From contig BMSM01000001.1 of the NCBI GenBank assembly GCA_014649155.1, positions 682,001 to 746,000 on the forward strand: a stretch of 64,000 nucleotides of DNA. The letters run 5' to 3'. Under the pieces are notes generated by a model. It saw nothing but the letters and a program-made list of their open reading frames with translations, was not told the origin of the DNA and did no database searches. Of this stretch, positions 63,636 through 64,000 are shown piece by piece; within the stretch, counting starts at the first letter, position 1, and every line of letters begins with the position of its first letter. The stretch comes from Streptomyces griseoviridis. GTDB taxonomy: Bacteria > Actinomycetota > Actinomycetes > Streptomycetales > Streptomycetaceae. A program made the translations under genes and the position numbers.

Positions 63636-63654
63636 CGTATCAGTGAGTGATACG
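63636..63654. promoter_or_regulatory. Palindromic operator candidate before hisD
   Basis: CGTATCA (63636-63642), GTGAG, TGATACG (63648-63654) form a perfect 7-base inverted repeat with a 5-base spacer, 41 bases before the hisD start. A -10-like GAGAAT lies at 63682-63687, so the repeat covers the -35 side. It is a good operator shape for a repressor of the histidine genes or of the divergent gene. Confidence 0.55.
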
Positions 63655-63694
63655 CGCGGACGGTGCCCGACGCGGGTCTGAGAGAATTGGTCGC

Positions 63695-64000
63695 GTGATC
63701 TCCCGAATCGATCTGCGCGGCGACGCCCTCCCCGAGGGCCCCGCCCTGCGCGACCTGCTGCCCCGAGCCGACTTCGACGTCGCGGCCGCCCTGGAGAAGG
63801 TGCGGCCCATCTGCGAGGACGTGCACCATCGGGGCGACGCGGCGCTGATCGACTTCGCCGAGAGGTTCGACGGCGTGCGGCTCGAGCGGGTCCGGGTGCC
63901 CGCCGAGGCGCTCAGCCGCGCCCTGGACGAACTGGACCCGGCCGTGCGCGCGGCCCTGGAGGAGTCCATCCGCCGCGCCCGCGTCGTCCACCGCGAGCAG
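63695..64000 (+). CDS. hisD: Histidinol dehydrogenase HisD, N-terminal part
   Basis: The last 102 codons of the window begin at a GTG at 63695 ([20 protein letters not shown]) and read openly to the right edge. Early HisD sequence such as [20 protein letters not shown] and [14 protein letters not shown] is clear. The enzyme makes histidine from histidinol; in actinomycetes hisD heads the his operon, which should continue to the right. No ribosome site; a GAGAAT box ends seven bases before the start, suggesting a leaderless mRNA. Confidence 0.95.
   Translation, partial: MISRIDLRGDALPEGPALRDLLPRADFDVAAALEKVRPICEDVHHRGDAALIDFAERFDGVRLERVRVPAEALSRALDELDPAVRAALEESIRRARVVHREQ

Overview
The window is chromosomal core DNA of a Streptomyces (or very close actinomycete). 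Evidence: very high G+C, codons ending almost always in G or C, frequent GTG and TTG starts, and a gene order (kinase - thiazole genes - metF - MoxR/DUF58/transglutaminase - division and cell wall cluster - divIVA - ileS - lspA - dnaE - hisD) that I recognise from the Streptomyces chromosome core. No insertion sequence, phage gene, CRISPR array, rRNA or tRNA gene was seen.

Left part (1-9,090): a PASTA Ser/Thr kinase cut by the left edge; thiO-thiS-thiG on the minus strand behind a TPP riboswitch; a small unknown protein; a ferredoxin-reductase-like flavoprotein; an Rv2175c-type DNA-binding protein; thiE; metF; and a membrane protein with a long Tyr/Gln/Gly-rich tail. Next (9,100-19,750): a CrtI-like flavoprotein, a TetR regulator divergent from a SAV_6107-type HEPN protein, a methyltransferase, a DUF3040 protein, then a minus-strand MoxR-DUF58-transglutaminase operon and a beta-carbonic anhydrase.

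Centre (19,900-38,060): the dcw cluster, all plus strand and mostly with overlapping or near-touching genes: rsmH, ftsL, ftsI, murE, murF, mraY, murD, ftsW, murG, ftsQ, ftsZ, pgeF, yggS, sepF, yggT, divIVA. It makes lipid II (MurE, MurF, MurD, MraY, MurG), builds the septum (FtsW, FtsI, FtsL, FtsQ, FtsZ, SepF) and directs tip growth (DivIVA). No mraZ, murC, ddl or ftsA lies in it. A promoter and long leader precede rsmH. A second regulatory region, with an inverted repeat and two GACAC motifs, lies before ftsZ. A strong hairpin ends the cluster after divIVA.

Right part (38,270-64,000): a minus-strand ileS with a T-box leader and an unusual GxHH active-site motif; then on plus a DksA/TraR-type zinc finger protein, lspA, an RluD-type pseudouridine synthase, an acetyltransferase and a Na+/H+ antiporter; a minus-strand MscS channel; a dienelactone hydrolase; a membrane-anchored DsbA-like protein; a polytopic membrane protein; a DUF2252 protein; dnaE; a 55-residue basic protein; an NYN-domain protein; an ABC exporter pair; YbaK; a Lon-substrate-domain protein; two uncharacterised proteins; and the first part of hisD.

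Functionally this is housekeeping DNA and I see no defence island or biosynthetic cluster. The most interesting material is regulatory: riboswitch, T-box, the dcw leader, ftsZ upstream elements, and a recurring start pattern that suggests leaderless mRNAs. A few poorly understood proteins also stand out: the HEPN protein, the NYN protein and the Tyr/Gln-rich membrane protein.
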